Source: Symbiodinium natans
Lineage: Eukaryota; Sar; Dinophyceae; Suessiales; Symbiodiniaceae
Reading direction: 5' to 3'
Assembly: GCA_905221605.1 (NCBI GenBank)
Contig: CAJNDS010002141.1
Span: 516,878 to 580,877, forward strand
Length of the DNA: 64,000 nt
Part shown: one piece after another, positions 19,701 to 36,594 of the stretch
Numbering within the stretch: the first letter of the stretch is position 1
How the letters are laid out: every line of letters starts with the position of its first letter
Translations under genes and position numbers: made by a program
Notes under the pieces: generated by a model
Seen by the model: the letters and a program-made list of their open reading frames with translations, nothing else
What the model was told of the DNA's origin: nothing
Database searches by the model: none

Positions 19701-21962
19701 CAACGCTATACCCTAAACCCGGTTCCAAGTTCAGTATAGGTTTGGCATGGACGTCGCCAAGCTCTTCTTGCAGTCCAATGACCTGAAGGCCATCTTTCGC
19801 GGATACTTACCTTAGCCAAGAGTTGAAGGTTTTCTTTTGTTCAGGGGGGGGAGGCTTTGAGGGTTTAGGGTTTTGGGTTTAGGGTTTTGGGTTTAGGGTT
19901 TTGGGTTTAGGGTAGTTGTTGGGTTTCCTTATGAAGTGGGAATATTTAAGGTCGACCTTGTTTCCCTTTGTTCTTGGCGAAGTGAGGACATGAACAAGTG
20001 CAGACAGGCTACACGGCCAAGGAGCTCGATGGATTCTGGGTGGGACTTTACTACAACTTTATTACTTTATAAGTTAGGGGTTCCTCTACTAGGTGGGACT
20101 TTACTGCAACTTCATCACTTTATAAGTTAGGGGCTCCTTTAATTTCATATTCAGGGAGCTAAAAGTTAAACTTTTTATTGGGGGATTCAAACAGCAACCG
20201 AGGATATATTGTGGCGACGGTGTTCTCCGCTGCAGACTACGTGGGTCTCTTCTGCGAGGGCGGGCGCATACCTTCATTTGACCGGGAGATGCTTGGCTTT
20301 CTTCTGGCTGGTAAGTTTTTGGGTTTTTGTAGAAGCACCAATAAGGAGCCTAAAAGGTCAACCTTTTTGGAGGGGTTCAGAAGTCAGCCAAGGATGTTCT
20401 CCTACCCTGGCGAAGGTAATGAGGGCGCCTATGTGAACTTCGACTTGGCAGAAGGCGCAATCCACAATGTGACCAGGACCCAGAGTAGGCCCTCGTTTCC
20501 TTTGTTTTTTCCTTCTTATTGGGGGCTTAGGTTCCCTGATAGAATCCCCTTTAAACCAACAAGGGTGCCCTGGTTTATTCCTAGGTAAACCCTAAACCCA
20601 AAGCCTAAACCCTAAACCCTAAACCCTAAACCCTAAACCCTTGCTCTTGGGCCTAGGTGAGGATGTCCGGATCGGTCACTAGACAGCTGGCGGCAAGGTT
20701 CACGGGCGCTACTTGCCGCTACAGCCTCTTGCAAGGAGGGACAAGCACCAACGCTCGCAACTTTGTCATAGCGGGGTAACATTTTGCATCTTTAAAGGCA
20801 CTTAAGACTCAAGAAGGAATAGAACTGCTACATGTTTAAGGGTATTTAGAGCTCAATGAGGAATAGACATTTTCAAAAATTCTTAAGCCCCAAGCCCTGA
20901 GCCCTAAGCCCTAAACCCTAAACCCTAAACCCCAAACCCTAAACCCTCTCCCAAGAATGAACAAGGCAAGAGTGGCCTGGATCGCTTCATCCGGGAGAGT
21001 CACGAGCGCCTGGCTGAGAGCAACTCCTCCTGTAGCCTGTCGGAGGCAGAGGCTCGGTAGGCCTTTGGGACGTTTTATATCTTCCCTTATTTGGGTTTAA
21101 GAGGATCATGTTCTAGGAATATCCTAAACCCTAAACCCTAAGCCCTAAACCCTAACCCTAAACCCTACGGATCATATTCAGGATTATTTGTTCAGAGGGT
21201 TTTTTGGGCCATCCGAGGAGGCGCAGTCTTTCAAAGAGAACGTTCGCAACATCCTGACGTCCTCCAAGGATCAGGAGGACCTCAAGGGATGAAGACTTAC
21301 CCCTTGGGTTTAGGGTTTAGGGTTTAGGGTTTAGGGTTTAGGGTTTAAGCTTGTACCCCCAAAGGTGCCCCTTAAATATGGCCCTTATACTCCCTAGGGG
21401 TGTTTAAAACCCCCTAAGCTTGTACCCCTAGAGGTTCCCCTTGAATATCCTCCTGCTATGGCCCTTGTACTCCCTTAGGGATCCTGTAAAAAGAGCCCCC
21501 GAAACCTAAACCCTAAACCCTAAACCCTAAACCTTGAGCAGGATCAGGAGTTCGAGGCCCGAAAGTTGGTCGACTTGCAGGGGGAGGCCTTGGTCCATGG
21601 CGAGGTGGAGATGTGCAAGAGCCGGAAGAAGGACCCTTAGTAGTTGAATGGCTTAGGGTTTAGGGTTTAGGGTTTCGGGTTTAGGGTTTTAGGGTACAGG
21701 GCTTGGAGTTTAGGGTTTAGGACTTGGGGCTTGTGCCTAGAGAGTAGCTGAATGAGCACACTCTACACTTTCTGGGACACTAGAACCCCCTATAGAACAG
21801 AAAGTGTACACTTTTCTCGGGCTTATGATCTCAACAACGAAGGACCTCATCACCCTGGAAGTCTACAATGCCCTGCGAGGCCCTGATGAAGATATCTTGG
21901 AGAAAGACATCCAGACGCGGGAGCACGAGGAGAGTGAGCTGGAAGATGAAAGCACGCCGTAG
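16751..21962 (+). CDS. PPP-family serine/threonine protein phosphatase, about 16 exons
   Basis: Metal-dependent Ser/Thr phosphatase of the PPP superfamily. Motifs in order: GDLHGQ (17664-17681), GDYVDRG (17802-17822), QGNHE (18207-18221), HGG (18795-18803), WADP, then TVFSAADYVG. The usual RGNHE Arg is Gln here. Exons: 16751 to about 16790, about 16924-16998, about 17213-17336, about 17638-17878, about 18191-18261, about 18571-18640, 18721-18834, 18901 to about 18975, about 19738-19797, about 20190-20287, 20393-20468, 20657 to about 20770, about 20953-21048, 21218-21268, 21542-21631 and 21843-21962 (TAG). At least six joins are exact and in frame with TSD-type introns. The N-terminus (KALTITNGKWSLLPLMRGDV) and an acidic charged C-terminus (LEDESTP) lie outside the catalytic core. 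An insert follows FSAADYVG (CEGGRIPSFDREMFSY). I cannot assign a PPP subclass. The start at 16751 is the first plausible ATG; exon 1 could be wrong. Confidence 0.9.
16995..17098 (+). mobile_element. Family I element in phosphatase intron
   Basis: GCAGCTGAATGAGTACACTT, GAACTGAAAGTGTACACTTT, GGGGCTTATGAACTCA: order as at 21735. It follows the exon ending GDVVTEQ. Confidence 0.7.
17100..17213 (+). mobile_element. Family J element in phosphatase intron
   Basis: Resembles 60430-60547: GTGGTGCTTTACTTCAACTT, CTTTTTGG, AAGCAGCTAGAAATG, TAGCTACCTTCCTAAGTGCA, ending GCCGAG. It lies between the family I copy and the next exon, so this intron is a composite. Confidence 0.55.
17340..17490. repeat. TTTAGGG array inside phosphatase intron
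   Basis: About 17 TTTAGGG or near units directly after the exon ending ISQEAQSLIR. Confidence 0.9.
17490..17637 (+). mobile_element. Family F element in phosphatase intron
   Basis: GAAAGTTGCATGGTCCCTCA at the left and GGGACCATGTAACTACTCTAAG (split: GGGACCATGT, AACTACTCTAAG) at the right are inverted repeats. The terminal AAG precedes the exon beginning REAQHVAIIGDLHGQ. Confidence 0.75.
17950..18160. repeat. Intron repeats: TTTATAGAGTTTAATTCAG triplication, family B end, CCCTAAA array
   Basis: A 20-bp unit GTTTATAGAGTTTAATTCA occurs two to three times near 17956-18005. A family B right end (TACTCTTGGGTCTAG, ending 18069) runs directly into CCCTAAA units (to about 18140). Confidence 0.75.
18328..18422 (+). 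mobile_element. Family A element truncated by telomeric tract
   Basis: A TTTAGGG run passes directly into GCCCAGTGGCACCC, the family A left arm minus its CTTGGTA end. The body GAAGCCAACCCC..GGGTGCCCC follows. The join shares TAG with the heptamer. Confidence 0.6.
18645..18720 (+). mobile_element. Short family A introner in phosphatase gene, TSD GAAG
   Basis: The ends CTTGGTTGCCCAGTGGTTCC and GGCTACCAAG are flanked by GAAG at 18641-18644 and 18721-18724. The centre is replaced by three TTTAGGG units. Removal of 18641-18720 (GA-AG) gives the frame LAIGRNHIVKVVELL. A GC-AG choice three bases downstream is also in frame. Confidence 0.85.
18835..18900 (+). repeat. Intron made of telomeric repeat, flanked by 10-bp duplication
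   Basis: GCGCAGGAAA occurs at 18829-18838 and again at 18895-18904, and between them is only CCCTAAA-type repeat (about eight units). Splicing GCGCAG|GAAA..GCGCAG|GAAA (GA-AG) leaves one copy and keeps the phosphatase frame: MVQSCAGKAGHFGDCLDAG. So the whole intron is one duplication copy plus a telomeric tract. Confidence 0.85.
19065..19151 (+). mobile_element. Family E element
   Basis: GGATGTTCACAGTCCTTAAT, then CGTACCCCC, TATAATCCCTACTGAGGACTG, (split) and GGAACAGCCCAAC. Its left end abuts TTTAGGG units. Within the phosphatase intron between WADPHAAR and GMDVAKLFLQ. Confidence 0.65.
19163..19245 (+). repeat. Triplicated GGGTCACATAC unit
   Basis: AGGGGGTCACATACGTGGAA, GAGGGCCACATACTAGCAAT and GAGGGTCACATACTAGGTAA form three imperfect units of about 33 bp (GTTCTCCTMAGAGGG linkers). 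Confidence 0.7.
19452..19575 (+). mobile_element. Family B element
   Basis: The ends GCTAGGACCGGGAGTAGGCC and GGCTACTCCCGGGTCTAG are strong inverted repeats. In the phosphatase intron, directly followed by a family G copy. Confidence 0.8.
19573..19676 (+). mobile_element. Family G element, abutting family B
   Basis: CTGGCTGGTTCCTAGGACTT, GGGTTTTTGGTAGACACC, AGGAGCCTAAAAG and GGAGGTGTTCAGG match family G. Confidence 0.6.
20040..20140 (+). repeat. Tandem 50-bp duplication in phosphatase intron
   Basis: GGTGGGACTTTACTACAACT..TATAAGTTAGGGGTTCCTCT is repeated at about 20092 with few changes. It resembles the left part of family J. Confidence 0.75.
20292..20392 (+). mobile_element. Family G introner in phosphatase gene, TSD GATG
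   Basis: The ends CTTGGCTTTCTTCTGGCTGG and GTTCAGAAGTCAGCCAAG are flanked by GATG at 20288-20291 and 20393-20396. Removal of 20288-20392 (GA-AG) joins SFDREMFSYPGEGNEGAYV in frame. No telomeric insert, so this is the best reference copy of family G. Confidence 0.9.
20473..20656 (+). mobile_element. Family B introner in phosphatase gene, TSD GTGA
   Basis: The left end CCAGGACCCAGAGTAGGCCC and right end GCTCTTGGGCCTAG are flanked by GTGA at 20469-20472 and 20657-20660. Here the TSD gives a canonical GT donor. Removal gives AIHNVRMSGSVTRQLAARF. CCCTAAA units (about 20585-20640) interrupt the right half between TTCCTAGG and TTGCTCTTGGG. Confidence 0.88.
21053..21217 (+). mobile_element. Family H introner in phosphatase gene, TSD GAGG
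   Basis: The ends CTCGGTAGGCCTTTGGGACG and GGGCCATCCGAG are flanked by GAGG at 21049-21052 and 21218-21221. Removal (GA-AG) gives SLSEAEAQSFKENVRNIL. CCCTAAA units occupy the same internal position as in the copy at 134-354. Confidence 0.9.
21269..21541 (+). repeat. Intron flanked by exon duplication GATCAGGAG
   Basis: GATCAGGAG is present at 21269-21277 and 21542-21550. Splicing GA-AG before each copy gives SSKDQEFEARKLVDLQ in frame. The interior has TTTAGGG (about 21306-21345) and CCCTAAA (about 21508-21534) tracts and a pair of related blocks (TTGTACCCCCAAAGGTGCCC and TTGTACCCCTAGAGGTTCCC). Confidence 0.7.
21636..21842 (+). mobile_element. Introner in phosphatase gene, TSD GACC, with family I core
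   Basis: The ends CTTAGTAGTTGAATGGC and CTCAACAACGAAG are imperfect inverted repeats, flanked by GACC at 21632-21635 and 21843-21846. Removal (GA-AG) gives SRKKDLITLEVYNALRG. Family I sequence (about 21735-21836) and TTTAGGG units fill it. Confidence 0.8.
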
Positions 21963-22029
21963 CTGCCGTAGCGACAGGATCACCCTTAGAAGGTCCGTAG
22001 CGCCTGCGGCAGCTGAAAGATTGGGATGT

Positions 22030-22215
22030 CCGGATTGGCAAGACAGAAGGCGTAGGCGCAAGCATGCGTAGGCCATGCAGAGGCGGTGCGCTGGAGCGCA
22101 AGAGATCTCAGCTTCGTCCGCTGTCCCAATTTCCACACCAACAAACTCCAAGGCCACGCCGTGCGAGCGATCTTCGGGCCCCACATCTGCGGCGACGCCC
22201 TTGCCGGGGGCCTGT
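22030..22215 (+). CDS. Possible isolated exon, unknown product
   Basis: An open stretch in one frame ends in ARDLSFVRCPNFHTNKL, then QGHAVRAIFGPHICGDAL. GC-rich with coding-like look, bounded downstream by TTTAGGG repeats. Opposite-strand ORFs cover the same bases, so strand and reality are uncertain. Confidence 0.3.
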
Positions 22216-22319
22216 TATTGGGGGGTTTAGGGTATAGGGTTTAGGGTTTAGGGTTTAGGGTTTAGGGTTTAGTCGTTGGCAGGGTCTCGGATGTTGGGTT
22301 CAGTGTACAGGGTGCTCTA

Positions 22320-22800
22320 TATGTGCCTTCTACCTGTAAGCTGCAAGAAGTCCCTACAGTAGTATGTAGTCCCTACTTACTTTCATGAAGGGATAGTAGT
22401 ATATAGGCCCTGTATACTTAAGTGCATCCACTGCAGCCCAAAAGCACCTCCCAGATTCCAGGGCAACCAAGTAATCGGTTGACGCCTACTTGGAGGTTCA
22501 TGGTACTTGGTAACTAAGTAGGACTGTACTTATAGCTGTACTTATAACCATTTTAGGGCACTTAAGGGGCTTATAAGTGGCTTTATAAGTACAGATATAA
22601 TTAGTTGCTAAGTACCATGAACCTCCAAGTATGACCTTGTGATGCATGTGTGCAGGGTAATTATGTGGGCAGCTGCAGGTCTTGCAGACTGTGCACTTAA
22701 GAGGTCTTGCAGACTTTGCGCAACCAGGCAAAGAGCCTAGAAGACTTTTTGTCAAGTATGCCCTAAACCCTAAACCCTAAGCCCTAAACCCTAAACCCTA
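22320..22800. other. Repeat-rich spacer with family C MITE
   Basis: Apart from the MITE, contains a short duplicated phrase GTCTTGCAGACT (22679 and 22705) and CCCTAAA units. No exon recognised. Confidence 0.5.
22487..22631. mobile_element. Family C MITE, copy 4
   Basis: The ends TACTTGGAGGTTCATGGTAC and GTACCATGAACCTCCAAGTA are perfect inverted repeats; the interior has TTATAAGT arms. Confidence 0.85.
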
Positions 22801-22924
22801 GGGGGTCCAAATGCCCCAAGGGCCCTATATAGCAAGGGGCAAGTATTCCCTATGCAGGGACATGGACCCTTAGGGTCACGGTTTCTAAGACTCCCTAAGG
22901 TTGTTTAGAGGGTTCAGAGTTTTC

Positions 22925-23045
22925 TAGGGTTTGGGGTTCAGGGTTCAGGGTTCAGGGTTTAGGGTTTAGGGTTTAGGGTTTAGGGTTTAGGGTTTAGGGT
23001 TTAGGGTTTAGGGTTTAGGGTTTAGGGTTTAGGGTTTAGTGTGAG
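22925..23045. repeat. TTTAGGG array, about 16 units
   Basis: Begins as TTCAGGG and TTTAGGG, then near-perfect TTTAGGG. Confidence 0.95.
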
Positions 23046-25270
23046 GGTTTAGGGCATTGAATTTCGTCCCTTAACCGAAGCTCAACCCCCTAAACCCTAA
23101 AACAGCCCTTCGGAGGACGTGTCCACTGACGGCACGCAGTTGCTTACTGGAAGCTGTCGCGACGAGGTCGGTGGGTCACCATGGGGTGTGTGGTTTAGGG
23201 CTTTGGGGTGCTGAGGACTTGTGGGCACTTAGGCTTGTATAGTAAGAGTCTTCTAAGAGGAAGTATAAGACCTAAACCCCCCCTCTAAATCCATCCCAAA
23301 ACTTAAACCCTAAGCCCTAACCCCCCCCCCCAAAAAAAAATAAAAATAAAAAAAAAATAAAAAAGAAACACCTGTTTTCAGGGTGGGGCTGTGCGGCGGC
23401 ATGGGCTAAGACAACGATCCTGAACCTCTCAGCCTGAAACCCTGCAAGAGTTTGGGGGGTCTGAGAATATTTAGGATTTACGGTTTACGGTTTACGGTTA
23501 AGGGTTCAGGGTTTAGGGTTTAGGGTTTAGGGTGTGGGGTTTAAGCCTCTGGTTGGAAGGAGTACTAGGGACCCACCTGATACTCCCAGTGGCTGAAGCC
23601 CTGAGCCCTAAACCCTAAACCCTAAACCCTGAACCCTAAACTTTAACCTTAATACCCTGATCCCGAAGCTTGCGTTTAGGGATTAGGGTCTGGGGTCTGG
23701 GCTTTTTGTTGGGGGTATAAGAAGGGACTTCTAGAAGGGATCCTGACTCTTATTCCCCTATAAAACCCGTACAGTCTTATACAGTCCCTAATCCTAAACC
23801 CTAAACCCTAAACCCTAAACACCGAAGTAGCCCCTACGTGACCCCTGAGGTGCTTTTTTGGGGTACAAGGGCCATTCAGAATAGCTGGCATATCAATTCA
23901 GTTGCAGCCGCATGGGCACTTGTCTAAGGGGCCAATTCAAAAATGTTGCGAAGGAAGTTTTGTTGACCGTCTTTGCAGCTGAGGAATTCCGGGGTGAGGG
24001 CCTACTGGGTCTTTCGGGGGTCCAGATAGCCTTGAGGGAAATTCGTGCTTCCGCAGTGCTTCACCTCAAGGGTAAGCCCAGCCTAGCTGCAGTTTTTCAC
24101 TGCGCATGGGACAGGATGCAGGTGTGTACTCGACTATCCTTCAGAGACGGCTGAGCAGAGTAGACACCAGCGGATTCGGTTCGGGAGGCCTGGGTTTACG
24201 GTTTAGGGTTTAGGGTTCAGGGTTCAGGGTTTAGGGTTTAGGGTTTAGGGTTTAGGGTTTAGGGTTTAGGGTCTAGTGTTTAGGGTTTAGGGTTTAGGGT
24301 TTAGGCTTAGGGTTTAGGGTTTAGGGTTTAGGGTGAAGGGCTCTAGGGTTGGGATGTTCCCCCTTATAGCAAGAGTCCTTAAAAGGGATGTTCAGTATCC
24401 CCTATGATGATCCTAAACCCTAAGCCCTAAACCCTAAACCCTAAACCCCTATTGAGGACTGTTAGTATACAGGTGAACATCCCAGCTCTAGTGTCTTAAT
24501 AGTGCTGCAGGGACGCGGAGAAAACAAACCGACCCTGACCCCCCAAAAAGTTACTTTTCCCAGCGTCGATGCCCTTGCCTGCAAGATGTGCACAGTTCTT
24601 GAAGGGTTTAGGGTTTAGGGTTTAGGGTTTAGGGTTTAGGGTTTAGGGTTTAGGGTACTACTCCGTTCCGTTTGTGATGTTTTTCTTGGCAGATGGTCAC
24701 CACAACTTCAGAATATCCCTGAGCCCTGAAGCCGAATTTCCTGGCCTACAGTTGAGTAGCCACCCTAAACCCTAAACCCAAAAACCCTAAAGCGCTAACA
24801 CAGAGGCATACCACATCAAACTGTTGGTCAACTCGAGGGGTCCAAGTATGGGGTCTTGGTCTGGGTCCCTTGTTATATAGCCCTTGTGTACACTCTATAT
24901 GATAAGACCCACCCTAAACCCTAAACCCTAAACCCTAAACCCCTCGGATCCCTATATAAAAAGGGTAAGGGACCATGCCAAGGGTCCATGGTTTCAACCT
25001 CAGATCAACAGTGAACCCCTGCACCCTAAACTAAACCCTAAACCCTAAACCCCTGGTATGGTGTCTTTGGTAAACCCTCGAATCTACGGCTCCAGATTAG
25101 CAGGGTCTAGGCTCCGTTCGCAAGCTACAAACCCTTGTAAGCTCCTGAACATGTTAAGCCTGACACGCCTCTTAAACCCCAAACCCTAAACCCTAAACCC
25201 TAAACCCTAAACCCTAAACCCTAAACCCTAAACCCTAAACCCTAAACCCTACACCCTAAACCCTAACCCT
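23045..25270. other. 2.2 kb with no secure gene
   Basis: Contains telomeric tracts, a family E element, an A-rich tract (23320-23365) and unique sequence. One open stretch at about 23912-24154 (FKNVAKEVLLTVFAAEEF) is coding-like but has no recognisable domain. Confidence 0.5.
24348..24485 (+). mobile_element. Family E element split by CCCTAAA at its own CCCTA
   Basis: GTTGGGATGTTCCCCCTTAT at the left, GAGGACTGTTAGTATAC and GAACATCCCAG at the right. At the position where other copies read ATAATCCCTATTAAGG, this one reads ATGATCC, then CCCTAAA repeats (about 24413-24449), then CCTATTGAGG. The tract has grown from, or entered at, the internal CCCTA. Confidence 0.75.
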
Positions 25271-25274
25271 AAAC

Positions 25275-25275
<1 letters not shown>
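25178..25275. repeat. CCCTAAA array
   Basis: About 13 units immediately upstream of a membrane-gene exon. Confidence 0.95.
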
Positions 25276-34190
<8,915 letters not shown>

Positions 34191-34235
34191 TTGTGGGGTT
34201 TAGGGTTTAAGGTTTAGGGTTTAGGGTTTAGGGTT

Positions 34236-36583
34236 TAATCCGTTCCCCCTAATATAAAAGGCCCCCCCCCCCTTGTATAAAAACCCCCGAAGGGTTTTTA
34301 GTATTAGGGGGGGTTCTTATCGTTTGTCCGCGAAACCAGCCCGTCCTTGTTGTAGCATGCTGGCTCAGCAGCCAAGCCTGGGCTTAAGCCTGACCCAGCC
34401 GGTCTGCAGACCCAGGCCAGAGAGAGATCAGACGTGTTTAATTAAGTGAATGACAGTTCAAGCAGAAGACCAGCTGCATTGAGAGGCTGTGTGCAGCATG
34501 GCCAGCGACCAGACCGAGGTTGCAGACAACGAGGCTCACACTGTCTGAGTCAGAGGCAACCTAATTAATTAGCCCGAAAGCAGCCAGGACGCCCTCGTCG
34601 AGGCCTTGGTGAAGCAGACCGAGTTGCTGACAGCTCTGGTCACAAGAAGAGAGCTTGCTGCCAGGCTGGGGGCACAAGGCACAGAGGTGGCAGACTTGGA
34701 GAGAGAGAGTCCTGCAGAGAGCTCGCAGCCTTCGCAAACACAGAGTTCGCAGCCTCGCAAGAGAGAGGTGCCCGATCTCGAGAGAGAGAGTCTTGCAGAC
34801 AGCTCGCAGCCTTCAGCAAGACAGAGTTCGCAGCCTCGCAAGAAACCTCACATCAGCCCAGCAGTGAGGTCGCAGCCCTCACAGGAGCTTGAGACTCCTG
34901 AGCTGAGCAGAGAGAGGGGTCTGAAGCGCCCCTCCAGCTTTCAGACACCCACTCCTAAGAAGCTGTTTCAGAGTCCCTCCAGCCAGGACACTGTAGTTCG
35001 TGACAGGCAGCTTCAGGAGTTGAAGGAGACCATGCCCAGTGACATTCCTGTCTTTTACAGACTGGATTACCTGTGGGGCAAGGCCAAGAGTCCAGAAGCT
35101 CGGCCCAATCTCAGCCCACCCTTAGCCTCGCAAAAAGCAGAAGCAGAAGCTGAAGCCAGGTTGCAGCTTGTGGAGTCTGCGGCCGAAGAGGCTGCAGCCA
35201 GGCTTGGCATGCAGGCTGCAGTTCCCAAGGCGAGGAACAAGGGTGGGAGGCCCAAGGGTCGCAAGCAGAACCCAGCCAGAAAGGCTTTGCCAGGCCTTCG
35301 CAAGAAGCGAGCAGATGTCACGGCCAGAGGCAAGCTGAAGCTGATGAAGGATGTGGACCGCATGATTGCTGCAGGCACCTCCAAGAAAGAAGTCAAGAAG
35401 CAGATCTCGAAAGAGTTCGCAGTCAGCAAAAGCTTCGTCCACAACCTGTGCAGCCAGAAGGCTCGAGGCAAGGTGGAGCAGTTCGTGAAGACCACCAACC
35501 AGGGCGAAGGTGGCCTCAGACCGCCAGGCAGCCAGCTAGGCTTCTGCATGATGGCCAGCCGCAGCACAGGGAAGAGGCTGCCAGACCCCGGCCAGGCCTT
35601 GGGCAGACCAGACCTTCTCAGGCCCATTTGGCTCCAGACTGCATCGTGGGCTCAGGAGGAAGAGAGCAACCTGCACATCCTGACACCTGAGGATGTGTTC
35701 GACCACTTCCTCGACCGCCTAGAAGAAGCCATTGCAGTCAGAGAAGCCGAGAAGCAGGCAGCCGAAGCCGAGAAGCAGGCAGCCAGTCTCAGCGACAGTG
35801 CCGAGAAGGAGCTGGCAGCCTGGCAGAAGAAGCTGCGCAGCATGCAGACGAACGCAAAGGCGAAGGAGAAGTACAAAGCAGGTCTGGTGGTCAAGTGTGG
35901 GCTCCGCCGCAGGTCGTGCCAGCAGGTTGCCAACCTGCCCTTCGAGCAAGAGAAGCTCAGACTCGAGGCTTGGGTGGGCCCGTTGGGGGGGGACAGTCAG
36001 CTAGTGGCCGGCTCGAGTTCCTTACCTAAATAGTCAGCCCCCTAATGGATGTCCTCAGACCTGTCGTAGCCCTGCAAGGAACAAGAGCCGGCCACCAGCA
36101 GACAGACAGACCCAAAAGGGCACTTGTTTTACAGCCAGTCTGGCAGCCAGAACCCTTTAGTCTGAAGCCCCAAATAGACCCTTTTACTCCTGACCCTAAA
36201 CCCTAAACCCTAATTGAACCCTTGAACCCTAAACTGTAAACCCTAAACCCTAAACCATAAACCATAAACCCCTTAGCTGTTCAGACAAGGCTGCCAGTCA
36301 GGCCGCCCAGAGCAGGCCTGACTGAAAGCCAGGCAGACAAGCACGGAACAGACAGTCCGGCAAAAACAGTCAGAGCCTTGCAGCCTTTTGAGAGGGGTCA
36401 GGGTTAGGGTTTAGTTAGGTTTAGGGTCGAGGGTTTTAGGGTTTAGGTTTAGGGTTTAGGGTTTAGGGTTCAGGGCCTCCACCCCCCCTAATCCCCCCCT
36501 AACTCTGTACAGGTTTTAATAGGGACGGACCCGGGATCGGTATTTGGGGCCGGGGGGATTTTTATATTAGGGGGAATGGATTA
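34236..36583 (+). mobile_element. 2.34-kb DNA transposon with TIRs and TA borders
   Basis: Left end ATCCGTTCCCCCTAATATAA (34238 on) and right end, reverse-complemented, ATCCATTCCCCCTAATATAA (36581 back) match over about 30 bp with about three differences. TA lies on both sides (34236-34237 and 36582-36583), compatible with a TA target duplication as in Tc1/mariner and related groups. Inside is one long ORF (34573-36033) with GC-rich composition unlike its surroundings and no intron. CCCTAAA units at about 36194-36270 and TTTAGGG at about 36400-36475 lie inside the element, so telomeric tracts entered after insertion or came with it. Confidence 0.8.
34573..36033 (+). CDS. Transposon-encoded DNA-binding-like protein (AT-hook, putative HTH, coiled coil)
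   Basis: One uninterrupted reading frame of about 487 codons to TAG at 36031-36033. The N-terminal part has two tandem Ser/Gln/Arg-rich repeats (DLERESPAESSQPS and DLERESLADSSQPS, each then QSSQPRK). An AT-hook-like GGRPKGRKQNPARK follows (about 35244-35285), then a helical stretch with helix-turn-helix character (MIAAGTSKKEVKKQISKEFA, then VSKSFVHNLC), and a coiled coil (AEKQAAEAEKQAASLSDSAE). No DDE catalytic core is recognisable, so it may be an accessory or captured protein, or a very diverged transposase. There is no in-frame ATG near the 5' end: the nearest upstream one (34498, MASDQTEVADNEAHTV) is separated by in-frame TGA (34546) and TAG (34570). Either the copy is decayed or a very short intron removes the stops. 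Confidence 0.75.
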   Translation, partial: PESSQDALVEALVKQTELLTALVTRRELAARLGAQGTEVADLERESPAESSQPSQTQSSQPRKREVPDLERESLADSSQPSARQSSQPRKKPHISPAVRSQPSQELETPELSRERGLKRPSSFQTPTPKKLFQSPSSQDTVVRDRQLQELKETMPSDIPVFYRLDYLWGKAKSPEARPNLSPPLASQKAEAEAEARLQLVESAAEEAAARLGMQAAVPKARNKGGRPKGRKQNPARKALPGLRKKRADVTARGKLKLMKDVDRMIAAGTSKKEVKKQISKEFAVSKSFVHNLCSQKARGKVEQFVKTTNQGEGGLRPPGSQLGFCMMASRSTGKRLPDPGQALGRPDLLRPIWLQTASWAQEEESNLHILTPEDVFDHFLDRLEEAIAVREAEKQAAEAEKQAASLSDSAEKELAAWQKKLRSMQTNAKAKEKYKAGLVVKCGLRRRSCQQVANLPFEQEKLRLEAWVGPLGGDSQLVAGSSSLPK

Positions 36584-36594
36584 GTAATTTAGGC

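Noticed and set aside
21831-22186. Minus-strand ORFs of 117, 83 and 66 codons
   Set aside because: They overlap the last phosphatase exon, whose frame is supported by exact TSD splicing.
34330-34600. Spliced-leader (DinoSL) relic marking a retroposed cDNA at the transposon's 5' side
   Set aside because: I looked for a DinoSL-like motif and saw no convincing match; TIRs explain the unit better.
35067-35933. Minus-strand ORFs of 186, 106 and 93 codons
   Set aside because: They lie opposite the long transposon ORF, which has the coding composition; they are complement shadows.
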